A DNA stretch of 64,000 nt from Acanthopleura granulata (taxonomy: Eukaryota > Mollusca > Polyplacophora > Chitonida > Chitonidae), in contig JABBOT010000002.1 in the NCBI GenBank assembly GCA_016165875.1, positions 14,664,605 through 14,728,604 of the forward strand, given 5' to 3'. The notes under the pieces were generated by a model. It worked only from the letters and a program-made list of their open reading frames with translations, did no database searches and had not been told where the DNA came from. Each line of letters begins with the position of its first letter. The first letter of the stretch is position 1. The position numbers and the translations under genes were made by a program. Positions 38,186 through 51,500 of this stretch are shown piece after piece.

Positions 38186-41046
38186 TACGCTGTTTTTTGT
38201 CTGGCCACGTGTTTGTAAGGGCGGTAACGCCCCGGGCGCTAATCAGACGCACTAACCGTATCCTCAGCGGTCTGATGATAACGATGGGTCAGTGGCAGCC
38301 AATGGGACTGAGGTAGAGTGACAAAGTTTAGTCACTGTGACGGAGCTTGTGGTTTTCTGAACAGTCCTATACAGTTTAGGAATGACACATAACGAATATT
38401 TAATTGTGACTCTGATATACATTACTGACTGAAGAAGAGAAGTTAGGCCAGTATATTGCAGTGGAGTTATGCTTGTATATAGCTGAGTGCAATACCACGA
38501 TCAAGTTATTCTACTCCTAGACACATGACATTCAGTGCAATTATTGGGCGCCTTATTGCGTCTGCATTTATGTGGGGGAAGACACCTCTATTCTTATGTA
38601 TATACACTCTACTGCCGTCTGTGTGGTTTTATTTATTGCCTGAAGACAAGGCTAGAATTAGTAAATGGGCTATAAACAACTTTGTCAAGGCTTGTTAGTT
38701 GAACAAAATTTATAAAGATGAGTATGATTATATTCACACGAGTGGTGATATTTGCCAAGACTTCAACATTTCATTCCTTCGATTTAAATTCAAATGCCTG
38801 AATATGGCACATGAAAACCACTCTACCGGAACAAAAAAATCACAGCTTAATACCTAAACGATTTTCTGGGGGCCCGAAGGCACATATTTTAAAAAACGTA
38901 AATAACATGTTTAATTTTAGCAAAAGGGAAAAAAAGAGGCTGAAAAAATATTGTTACATAGTTTGTCATTTCTATAAGACTGTAAAATTACGTTCACTTG
39001 ATTTTAAGGAAATTGTAAATGGTGTTTAATATTACCGGTGTATCTGGTGTTATTTAAAATTTCGTGAATGTCAACGTTTAGAGTTATCGAACAGCGTTAT
39101 GTGGATATGTGTGTGTATGTGAACTGCAACCTTATGTCTGTCCTTCATTCATACAGCGTAAAGGGCGAACGCCAAGACAACAGATGTGGAAAAAAAAGAA
39201 AACATTGCTAAAGAAATCAAGCTAAGTTAATAAACAACAAGCATAGTCAAACTACACAGAGACAGAATAGACATCATTCTTATTGGGAGTGTACACAAGA
39301 CATAGACGTCAGTAGCACTATGTACAAGGTAAAACTGAGCAAAATACTGACTGCTCCCCGTACACTGCTTATCTGTCCTCTGACAAATGCCCTGGTTAAC
39401 CGACGACGCCTATACCCTGCAGTCATGAACTACTGTTTTATTAGCTTGATCAAGTATATCATATACTCAAATTAACCTCGTTAAAGACACACGCCTTGTG
39501 AATAGGTATTTGCTAAACGTTAAAATCGACTGCAAGCCTGCTGATTAATAGCGGGAATAAGTGAAAAACAGAGACGACGAAAATATGTAAACAGCAGGTG
39601 GACATCTCAGAAAAAGGACACAAACCGTGATGAAGCATTAAAACTACCTGTGCTGGTGTTAATACAATGATGCATTCAAATGTCGCCTCTTGACATAAAC
39701 AACATCCTCTTCTTCATATTAGGGTATTGTTAATAACAAATATCAAAATGGCGGTGCGAGGAAGTGATCGTATGGTGTCAACATTATGTAACACACGATA
39801 GTGCCTTATGTCGTGTTTGTTAAACGACGTTGCATCTATGGGACCTGTTGATTAATTTATTTTTTCTGTTTACATGTAGTTTAGAAGTAGACTTTTCTCG
39901 GGATTTGTTAATAAACGAGGGTAAATTTAATTGTGTTGATTTGAAAGCATGGCATCAGAACTCACTCGGCTCCTTTACAGTAAAAGTTTCTAAGGTTTTA
40001 GACGTCCAGCAAAACTTGAGCACAATGTTCACATCCACTTAGACAGATTATCACCAGTTATCAATGGCTAGTTAAAACACTACCTGTAACATTTGAAGTC
40101 ATCTTTCACACTTTTCATCACAAACTCAAACAATGACCTTGTTAAACTCTTTGAGTTTTGACAAATACGCCCAGCGTAGAGAACAAGGCAAAAACAGGAA
40201 AAACAAAAATAAATAAAGGTAATTAGGTAATTTATAAAAATAATCAGTGAAAAGAAACAGGCCTCTGTCATACTTTGTTAGACAATCATGAACATCCTGG
40301 CAGAAGATTAGCGCTAAATTTAATACAATGTAAACTGTCACTCACAGTGCCCGAAATTACACACATGTATCGACTGCCATTTATCACAGACTATTCCCAG
40401 GCTATTTATCTCTGCTTTCAGCGAATTTTTGTCCGACATTTAAAAAAAAATCAGCATGTTTGAATCCATACTTGTTTTGGAATTGCCACAGGCACGTGAA
40501 GGTCACTCGTGGGTGACCCAAGTACATTATGAGGGGTCACACTCCCAGACTGCATACAGTGTCCCGTTATGCATTCCTTCCCCCAGTAGAAGGTCAGGTG
40601 TAAGTGTCAACATAGACAGTCAACTCTGAATAAACTAATGGAACAGGTTATTGAATCTGGTGTAAGGCGAAACTCAGAGTAGGAAATGATAACATTTCCG
40701 TTATCATGGTTTCTTTAAAAATGCTAAACTGAACATCCAGTGGTATTTATATCTATGAACATCTTGATGGAGAGAGGAAGTGGGGCGGGATATCATTGTC
40801 ATTGTCCATGTATATATACAAGTGCATATCGTTATCGAAAGCAGCCCACATATATCCAGATACGTTGAGCAATTGTTTCAATAGTGCACGACTTTCGTTG
40901 ACCTAGGAAATCGCAACCAAGGCTTATTCTGTAGCCAATAAATTTATATTTATAACTGACAAATGTTGTCATAATGATAGCAGCATATAGTTTTAAGAAG
41001 TGTGGTGGGTGTTCTCACTTGTAATTCACGAACATAAGCTGGTATA
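38186..41046. other. Intergenic, nothing recognised
   Basis: Short open frames only (38811-39029, 39830-40042, 40080-40341), none with a recognisable motif. Confidence 0.4.
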
Positions 41047-41050
41047 CTTA

Positions 41051-41107
<57 letters not shown>
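41047..41107. repeat. (TA)n microsatellite
   Basis: An almost uninterrupted run of TA dinucleotides of roughly 50-60 bp. Confidence 0.95.
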
Positions 41108-41108
<1 letters not shown>

Positions 41109-41336
41109 AATATATGTAGTTATACACTAAGTGTCGTTCGAGAAATATATACAGAGTGTAAAATCCTTAGTAAAATAAGGTCCCCTTATGACACATTTTG
41201 AGTTCATGCCCTATCGTAAATTACCTTTTTAAAAGGGTCATTTAGAGATGAGACTAAAAGGATACGCAAATCCCACACATTCTTCCCTCACTGTATTGAC
41301 TGACCTCTGCATTTCTTAGATTCTTTGCTTGGCTGC

Positions 41337-41710
41337 ATTTATTTATTTATTTATTTGATTGATTGTGGCTTAATTCCGTACTCAATATGTTTTCACTTAT
41401 ACGACGGCAGCCAGTTTAATAGGTGGACGGAACCGAAGTGCCCGACATAAACCAGCCACCAATGACAAGTCACTGTCGAACCCCTTCCCACTTGTTCAGA
41501 TATGCACGCGATATTGATGAGAGACAAGTGGTCTTCAATGGACATCAGGCTCCACATTCGGTCACTTGAACGTTTTCGCTTTTTGTCACCAAGCAGTTTT
41601 TTGGCCTTTCAAGCAGTAATAGCGTACGAATCTACAAATTCCCTGTTCACGGCCGGGTTTGAACTCTCACCTCCATATGCGCTAACGATTGCAAAGGCAA
41701 GAATCTGTAA
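41337..41710 (-). repeat. SINE-like element, diverged copy
   Basis: Reverse orientation: tttatttatttatttgattg, gtggcttaattccgtactca, acttatacgacggcagccag, aataggtggacggaaccg, and gggtttgaactctcacctcc (reversed box B). The block around 41500-41560 (atgcacgcgatattgatgag, acaagtggtcttcaatggac) resembles the minus-strand sequence at 49390-49440, so a second related family may share this segment. The 122-codon frame here is repeat-derived. Confidence 0.65.
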
Positions 41711-42434
41711 CAAAAAGGGCTGGGCCCGTTTCTCTTTCCTTGTAAAGCAACTCTTTATCCTTATAACCATTGAAAACCGGTTGATATCGTATACTGCTAC
41801 TAGAAGTAACACGCTTTACAGCACGAAAAAGTCCAGATATTATATGTACATATATATAATAGTTAGATAATGATGACTACAATGCTACGTAAAAAGGGCC
41901 AATGATGCAAATTGTGCGAAAGGAATGATTTTTGTGTATGATGTATGGTCTTTTGCTGACGTCATGAGGCAGGCGGCTTTGTCTGTTTTGCGGAGGTTAA
42001 ACCATACCTGTATAGCAAATTGTCTCCTCATCTGAAACCGTTGTATTTTCTGTCCTCATTGTACAAGTGAACGTCAGATACATTAGCCATATGAAAGAAA
42101 CATACCAACTTCATCTCAGCATCTTCAACTTAACGTTACGAAACACGTTCGTGTTAATGAGGTTTGTTTTGTCAAGACCTGGTCTTTTAATAAACCTGAT
42201 GAGCGGCCATACCTCGGGGTTTCTGCCCTAGCTTTTCATGCTAATGATGTGTCCTAAAAAGCCATGGGCGAGAGGTAAAAAAAGATAACCCCCATACGTA
42301 TACCTGAAGAGTCTTATCGTGCATTATTTGATGCATGACGTTCTCCATTGGCCTATAACAGTGGCCTAAGCTCTATAGCTGGTTTAAGTAGAGCGAGCTG
42401 TCAGCGGTAACAGTCCACTTGCTTATCATCGAAA
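41711..42434. promoter_or_regulatory. Upstream flank and 5' UTR of the right gene
   Basis: The candidate core promoter must lie here if the first coding exon is also the first transcribed exon. A TATA-like cctataacag (about 42350) and gtttaagtag (about 42381) precede the ATG at 42435 by 85 and 54 bp. Neither is decisive. The ATG context is aaaATG. Confidence 0.3.
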
Positions 42435-42557
42435 ATGTCTGTTGGAAAAGTGTTACCCTTGTCTGTCGTCTTATGGATATGTTTTTTGTGCCAAGTTCTG
42501 GGAGAGATGCGATTTGTGTGTCCGCGACCTCAGCTTCCAAACGCCGACATCACTACT
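42435..42557 (+). CDS. Right gene exon 1: signal peptide
   Basis: 41 codons, phase 0 donor GTAAGT. The hydrophobic leader ends V-L-G and the mature protein starts E-M-R-F-V-C-P-R-P-Q-L-P. No histidine at or next to the predicted new N-terminus. Confidence 0.88.
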
Positions 42558-45500
42558 GTAAGTATACGGCGTTTGCACGTCTGTGATAAACTTTCCACTT
42601 TCGACACCTTGTACAGTGTGCTGAAAAAGAAACCCATAGGTGAATTTTCATATGATGAATTTGCTTTAAAACAATCCCAAAGCTCAAAGTAGGATAAGAA
42701 ATTTAATACATTTACTTTTTCATAGCGAAGTTAAACAATAAGAATCTTAGTAATAAGCAAATAGGCAACATAAACCCATTCGGTGAAGAAAAAAGGTCAC
42801 AAGTGGCTGTTCATCTGAGAATCTGGTGCCACTGCTGTGTGCCTGATATGGTTTTCGTCTGGGAAAGGTAAATTTAGACTCATTGGTTTCTACTTTAAAT
42901 ATAGGGACAAGAAATAATTAAACTTAAAAAAATACTTTAAATTTCAAGCAAAAGCTATGTCTTCTTTAAGATGAAAAATTAAGATTTCATTGAAACAAAG
43001 AGTTCTGTTGTGACACGGCGTGCCGTTAGCGTGACTTTAATGTAAGCCTAATTTCACTTTATTCAGATGAAACCGGCCACATAAACTATGAACAGAATAT
43101 TGTTTAGTGACGTGAGAATATCCTTGATATTTTTGCAGGAAAAAAATTCCGAATATTTCTCTTTTTGCTTCCTAGGTTATTCTTCAGTGGGCCCTGATAA
43201 TAATGTTATCACTATGCTGTGTTCTATGGATTATTAATTAAGAAGTGTCTTCAGTGTACTGAAAATGTAATCACTGCGCAGTGATATGTTGTCCTTAATA
43301 CACTCGTATCGATTGTTCTTAATACACTTTAAGACTCGTGTCAAGCTATCAGTAGCTCAACTCCTGTCAAGATACATGAGCAGCCGTTGTGGATTTTAAA
43401 ACAGATACCTGTACATATACTTGGATAGATGAAAACCTAATAACTGATACAGATAAATATATATGTTACGATAAATATGCCCGGTAGACTATTGATAGAA
43501 ATGCGTCTCTCATATTAGGTGTGTGCTAAATACTCTGGTTCCTTTCACTGTCGAATTGGCCTTCTTCAGCAGCATGTACCGCTACAAACCCATCACATCG
43601 ATGTATTAGACTCCAATATTATTGCAAAGAAAATTCCGTGAGAATGCATTTCCTAATCCATTGTGTTAAACTCCATAAGCTGGAATTTGTAACGAATATT
43701 CAATCTTTGATGTATGTGTGCGATTGCTATTGAGATCCAGAACCAACGATGTCTTTCAAAATCTGTGGCACTTAGACAAAGATCTGAACTCAATTAATCT
43801 ACAGATTGCACTTAATGTTATCACACCATGTCCTGATATTTTAATGTTTAGGAGTATCCATGCATGTCTTTTGAATATATTCAAATCATGAGTTCCAAAG
43901 TGTTTAGTAACTAACATCGGATACAGAAGTCTATTTGTTCAACATGTGCTTCCGGTGATTAAACTAGATATACAGTGTAGGTGTCGTCGTGAATTTGAAG
44001 ACTCCATGTATGAGAATACTGGAGTGATGACTAGGGACGTAATTATTTTAAAGAATTTTGATCTTTGAAATCCCCTTTAGCAATGGAAACACAACGCAAA
44101 CAAGCAAATGAAAGTGCTGGATCTGATAAAAACTGCTCTTCTGGTACCTGAAGATTAATGTCAAATAATAATTAATGTTAAAATCTTTAGTTGTGCAGCT
44201 GATATGAGTTTATGCAAAGCAAGTTTTAAAACTATTCTACATTATGTTTTTTTAATAGTTTACCCGATTTGTCAGTAACTATTCACAGTTCAGCACGTCT
44301 GTCAAACTAGTAACAGTATACTATGTCTTTACTGAACCTTACTGGTCATGAACAGCGAGCCTTTATGGTTAACCTAAGCATTCAGTCAGTTTCTCCTTAT
44401 TAAGGTCTATGAGATTGCATCCAAGACACAACATTACTTGTGTGCGACGCATAGTTGGGATAGGTGTACTTTTGCTGGATTTTGCTGGAGTATATAATGT
44501 ATTAAACGACTGAACATGTTTGTGTTGAGTTGTCCTTGAAATGCTACTTCAGGAAAAGTTTTTCTATCGTCATAAATTAGGAAGCGTATTGAAGATCCCT
44601 GTTTGTGATTGTCTAATGAAGATAACATGTCTTACATACGTAAGTAGGCATCTTAGGACCATATGTGGAGTCAGTTGAGCATGCTATACACATTAGATGT
44701 ACTGAAGCATGTTAGAGGCTTTTGGTCTTCGTTCACAAAGATTGTTGGAAGTGGCCCTGCATTATACAGTCATTAAGCATTCCTTATCGGCAAATGTCTA
44801 AGTAAGCTACCTGCTCACAGGCTCTCTTCAGTAACTATTATCACATGCGGCAATTGTATGTGATAAATTTTCATCGAGTAGATTCCCCTTACAAAGACAC
44901 AGAGGCGGACCGAAGTTGCACAGGGCGATGACTATCGATGATATCAGGCTATGTTGATAACATTCCAACATTTAAAGGTCATCGTTTTCTTCTATCTATG
45001 TACATATACAAGAACGCCTGTTCGGAGGAAGAGGAAGAAATTGCATCTTGTGAACAAAGGCGGGTCTTTGTTTGCCATATGTACAATGTGTATGGAAACT
45101 ATCGACGTTATTATAACGACCTATCAAAACATAGCTTTTCCAATAGTTAGTCATGCTAACTATTAACTAGCTTACTGACCAACTAACTCTTTAATAACTC
45201 GGTGTCAATTCTGAAATATTTCGTACGGGGACTGAATTGTCACTAACCATTAGTCAGCATTAGAGAATATTACAATATTTGTACCTCCAGTGTGACATTT
45301 GTTGCCAACTGTGGACGTAAGAGGAGATCCACTTCTACTTAATATCGTTACATAATGACATTCTCTATTAACACTGCTTATCAGACGAGACCTCCATTCA
45401 CTTAGTAATCGCCAGCAGTGTTCCCTTTTCCACTATATAACGTCAAAAGCTGTTCCAGTCTGACACTTTTTCACCAACTGTGGTCAATACGAGACAATCA

Positions 45501-48500
45501 AATGTTACTGCCAAGAGTTGCTCTAGTGTGGAATTCTTTACTAATTTTGTTGAACAGAAGAGACGTTTTAACATTTGTTGCCATCTATCGTCAATAGAGA
45601 AGAACTTCTCTGTAATATCATAGATTTGTAACGCCAGTGTGAAATGCGTTGTCGTCTATCGTGAACAGGAACCGAGAGATTCTCCAGTGTGACATTCCCC
45701 ACTCAGTGGAAGAGAATGGCCAACAATTGTACTTCGAGACGACTTACTTTACGCACGTGAACATTCCTCCTGATAAAGAATGCTACACTGGAACAACCCT
45801 TCATAATGTCATCTGAATATGAGCAGAGATTTCATGACAATGCTTCGTACGTAGTTCATGTCATGGCTATTTAAGACATGTATTATCTGGTCTATGATTA
45901 ATGAAGGCTTGGGTATGAACTAATGTCAAGGCCAAGCGTTCCTATGTTTTTGCATGTGACCACTGATGCTGTTCGTTGAGATTTGGATTCATGCTAACTT
46001 TTTGAGAGATAACTGACAGCAGGTGCTGTTCGACTTTTATGATAATACGCACATTGCTATTTTTCTCGTATGAAGTCCTATGACCTGGTTTTTGACGCTC
46101 ATATGGCCATTCTCTCTGTACATTTAATCAGATGACACCCCTTACAGTTATACGTCGTGGCGGGTGGGTAGACAGTCATTTGTTCCTTAATGCTCGAGCT
46201 TCCTCTGGTGCGATAGGTCAATGTACCGCCGTCCCCCAACCCCAACCCTCCGGCACATTCCAGCTATTTCAGACCTCTTTCCCCTTAGCTACAACACTCC
46301 TCTGGTTTTGTAGATAAGATGTGTTCTATTATTGGAATGACGTGGCTACAAACGACTGAGATATCCTCCAAGACAAAAATATCCAAGGATACTCCGAAAT
46401 GATCTGACCAATGTCTGAGAATCGTTAAAATGGAATGGTTAGAATTACATAACGGCAGTCAGTTTGTATATTTGTATGTAACTAAATATTCATGTAGCCA
46501 TCCGACATGTGTGGCAGCTTTTAAATTATTCATACATAAACTGTTTTGAATCCCTCGGGCCAAATCTAATTAGATATTTTTAACTGTAAAGAGAAAGAGC
46601 GCACATGCAGCCTCGTTTAAGTGAATTATATAGCGTTCATAAACACAGAAGTTTATAATGAATGCAATACTAAGTGTACTAAGTATCAATACTTGACGAT
46701 AAAGTCAGCCAGTCAATCTGCAAAAACAAAAACATGATTTAACGAGGTTATTCTTCCCACATCAAATGTTATTAGAAAGAAGCCAATTCTTTTATTTATT
46801 CATCAAGAAAAAATGTAGCACTTGCAATTACATATAGAACAACAAGATCTCGGCTGTACATATGATACCGTAGTGTGGCACATATTAATGCTCTGTCTAA
46901 CGACGTCTTAAAATTTAGAGTGTACAACTCTTGACTATATAAATAGTTTTATAAATAATTTGATGTTTGTCACATTCTTTTGTAGCAAACCTTACGGCAT
47001 ATCAAGTGTATCAAAAAACAACTCAGAAACAAAACTGCACAGCTTGTGTAACAGGATTGACTATGTGTGTGTAAGCTGACGTGTCTACAAGACATTCTAG
47101 CATGAGGCTACAGGTTTTCTGTTATAACAGAATTGACTGTATATGTAAGTTGCTATGTGTCTACAAATGCCACGCTGAGGCTGTACTACTTTTCTAACAG
47201 AACTGACTGTACATGAATGTTGACGCGTATCTACAAGACGTGCTGGAATGAGGTTACACAATTTTTTGATTGTAATAAAACTGATTGTATTTGTATGTTG
47301 ACGTGTGTCTAAAGTGATGTTAAAACTAGACCGTAAGGCTTGTAACAGAACTAATTGATTGCATAAGTAAGTTGACATATGTCTAAAGCCATACTACCAT
47401 TTGACTGAACAATTGTTTTAACAGAACTGACAATGTATATAACTTGACATATGTCTAAAAGACATAACAGAATGAAATAGCACAGATTTTGTTGCAGAGC
47501 CGTTCAGTAACTCAATATACCGCAATTGCAACTTTATTACGAAGGTTCGGAGAAAAAAGTCCAATGCACACAGCATTTTAATATATAAATATTTATATCC
47601 ATTTCAACCATTATTTTCATCTGACACATGAATGATTTGAAATGAACCAAAATTGTCGTATAATTGGTGTGCGTCTAATTTGATTCCCCTCCCTATAAAA
47701 TACTTTTGAAAGCTGTATAGTACCCACGTGCACTCAAGAGTTCTCAAAGTCCAACAATGGTATAAAGGTAGCTGTTGGTTTGAACGAATAACAACATAAC
47801 ATTGTGTGACAGTGCAAAAGTTTCCAGCACAGGACTACCTGCCTTTAAATTTGTACGAGAAATTGTCTTGTTGAAACTGAATAAATTGAAATTATGGAAG
47901 AGGTTGATTAACAAAGTATGCAACCCACGAAAAAATTAAAACTTGGTATAAAATTTTTCATTCCAAAATTGAAATTGTCTTTCTTTTTCTGGAATATTGC
48001 ACATTTACACAGGAAAACTTATGATATCGACCAGACCGTCTCTCACGACATGACCCAGTCGTGTGAAAACGCTCGCGACAGACAACGGTTACTGATCTTT
48101 AATCATGTGTACCAACAGTTACTGATCAGTTAGTGAATCACGTATGCCACGTGTTTAAAAAATCAAAATCATATCGATTTTAAGAAATCAGAAATCAATT
48201 TGGATAGTATCTTTCCTTGAAACACGGTGGTTATCATATAACGTCATTAAATATTTCTATTTTTTTCTGAACTGATGTTATCTATCTTGATTTATGAGGA
48301 CATGCTACCGGTGCTTCTTCACAACGGTTATCAGGAATATTTTTTACGAAAAGAATAATCTAAGACTGTAGTAGAAAAAGTATCACTTTTCAAATGTTCA
48401 CTTTTTCTGCTTTCATTACCAAAAACTAAGCTAGAAGTGAATGTATTTTATGCGGTATAAATTAATAAAAATAATAATAACACTAATGTTCTTTTGTATT

Positions 48501-51500
48501 TTAGGGGCCCTGCGGTGGTGGAATGAACTTACCGTTCGAGGACAACTACATGGAAGTTTCACCTGGACTTTTAACCATTCAACTGGAGGAAACAGTGGCG
48601 CGTCCAGGTAGGTTTACTACTAATGTCCATTGCAGCACTTTGAGGCGCAAGCACCTATTCTAAACGTTATCATAGTCAAATAAAGACTGACTGTGGTTTA
48701 AAGCATTCTGGTTTGTACTGATTCAGCCCATAGTAGCACATCATATAACGTGAGTCAACACTTGAGTCTAACTTTTACAGCTTACATTTTCTACAATTAG
48801 CAATCGTACTGTAAAGCAATGTTTGGTATGCTGTACTTAGGTGAGACAACGATATGTAAAGCCATATACCTTGAAGCATAAGTTGTGTCCATGTCAGGTT
48901 TTGCTCTCTTTATTCTTGTTTATGACGATATATGCATAGTATGAGAAATAATTTGATGCTAAAGTTTAATATCATTAATGTTAACTCTCTAGGCCGAGTG
49001 CTAAGACTCTTGTCTCTTCAATCGATAGGGTACATGAGGTGAGAGTTCAATCCAGGCCTTGTGCAGGGAATTTATGGAGCGTCCGATCTCCCTGTTCCTA
49101 CTGCCTTGGTGACACTAAGCTATCTACAATACTCGTATGGTCGTTTGTGTTCACGTTATGTTCACTGCAGATCTATATGCGAGATGTGGGAAAGTAACTT
49201 GCCTCGGTCGCTTTGATTAACCCCATTCATTCCATTTTCCTTCTTGATGTGCTAACCAACCAAATAAAATAAATAAATAAATAAATAAATAGTATAATTA
49301 ATGTTTTCAATTGTTGGGTCACAGGTGGATCCTAGTAACCCTGGATGTTTCCGGGGTTTGACTGCAATATGGTGTCGACAGTGCTCATCTGTGTGAACTT
49401 CTAGTAGAGACCACCTATCTCCCATGAATATTGCATGTAACACATGCCGGTTGTGCAGTAGCTACAACAAATATCCGTGTTTTACTTCGGGCAACCCAGT
49501 TACACAACCAATAAAGGTGGCTGTCATATAAGAACACACAATTTTACAATATGTTGTTAAGAAGCATTCACATAAATGCAATACTGAATAATATCTTTAA
49601 ACTTATATATTAAAGACGTACATGTACATGTAATGTACATTAAAGTGTCAGTATTATTCCTGAAAATGATTCTCTGTTACAGGAACTCCTATTCGTATTG
49701 CTTTGATGGAGTGGCAGAAAACTAATCGCGCATGCGTGTTATTGGATCACATTCCCCACAACGACGCCGCTAGAGTAATACCAACCGAAAAATGCAAGGT
49801 AATTCCGCACAAGAGAAATTTTTTTAGTTGGTCTATCCATGGAACTATTTTAACTGCCTTTCATAGATTTAGCTTAAAGTGTACTTAGCCTCAACATATT
49901 GGCTGGTACTGATTCAGCCAGAAGAGGCGCTATGTGCAGATAACATTATTGTCACCATCATTTCTGGATTTCGAGTGTGTTTTACATCTCAGTCAACTGT
50001 GTTTCGACAGTTTTCGCCAGAAATTTTAAATTATCAAAAGCACGAGAGTGTTTAAGCCCTAGTTTTCAAAACAGAAATACGTTTCTCTTTATAAATTTAG
50101 TTTGCTAACAACATTGTGTGGTGTATGAATAACAGTTCTGGGGAGACAACTCGTGATAATCATCCGGGACAAAGAACACTTGAGTGCCTCAAACGTTCTC
50201 CTTTACACTTATCATAACATAAATCGGATTCAGTAGGGTGTGTCGCATTTTACAAATTCCCTTATTCCTGTGTTACTTACAGACAGGCGAATATCCCATA
50301 GGACACTGCTACACCTCCCAGTCCTATATCACGGTCAACATTCCCGACATAGACTGCAAGCAATGCATGCTTCAGATGATCAACGTAGCTACAGACTGGT
50401 ACACGAAAGGTATCGCACAAACACTCAGAATCAGTGGGCTGGAAACAGCTGTACACATACTGTAAGGGTTTTTTTCTTCTAATAATTAATCGCCTATAAC
50501 TGGTCTTGAGTTTTGGATAGGGTAAGGGTCATTTATCAGGTACTAATGAATGTGATCGAGTTGGCTTGGTTTGTTGTTTCAGTCTAACAGTCCAAAATAA
50601 CAGACACTGCCACTATATCAGATGTTAATAAACGTCAAATTAAGATCGAAGACGTAATTTGCATTTATTCAGAGCAAGAACCGTGTCACCAAAGGGATAA
50701 CGGGAACAATAACTGTACCACATACTACAGCTGTGCCAACATTAGAATCCGGTAAGTACACACTATGCCATTAAGTTAAACTATTAACTCATCATTATCA
50801 GTTGGTAATTGATGCTTTTTTTCTGGAGATAACAACATTGCAGTGTAACTTGGGTTAAAATTAGTACTAGTAGGCATCAGTTATGTCACATCCGTATTTT
50901 GTGCTTGAAAGAGATCGTTTCAAGATAAATGACGCAATTACATGTACATTCATTGATCTAAATGCAATTGCATTTTGAGTGCAATAGCTTAGCAGTCTCT
51001 GTGTGTGTTACATGGCAAAAACTTCACGTAACATGACTATTCACAATATGCCTAAGAAGGTCAACCTAGAATTAATTGTTTCAAATACATTTTATTCTGT
51101 TCAAAAAAGTTCTGTTTTCCTGGACAGCGTTGAATTGTCTTTCAGCTGACATAAGTTCCATGTTATTGGTTTGATTGCCCCGAAGAAAACGCTCAATCGC
51201 CACTTACTACATGTATATGTTATGTTAGATAATGTGGTTAACTGGGCTGTTGAACAGGAAAATTCTTCATTTATATATCAACTTTATTCGTCGGTTGACT
51301 GGTTATGTGTACACAACTGTGAATAATATTCCTTATCACATTCACCCTGAACCGCGAATAGACTTGCTATAACTTTTATCCATTGGCTGTATTTTATTAA
51401 CGAAGGACAGGTGTTTACTCGACTTTTGGACTATTACTATTGAACTTGGTTGTTGTTTATCATATGAAATATTTTATAACTTTAAATTTCAAAACATGTA

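Larger units (their letters stand above)
42558..48504 (+). other. Intron 1 of the right gene (5.9 kb)
   Basis: Apart from two minisatellites (45280-45720 and 47030-47480) I see no exon or conserved element. First introns often hold regulatory sequence, but none is recognisable here. Confidence 0.55.

Noticed and set aside
41502..41870. 122-codon open frame
   Set aside because: Most of it lies within a SINE-like element whose reversed box B region is visible.
48985..49060. Possible functional tRNA gene (box A- and box B-like sequences)
   Set aside because: The acceptor stem does not close convincingly and the segment continues into a SINE-like body with an (aaat)n tail.
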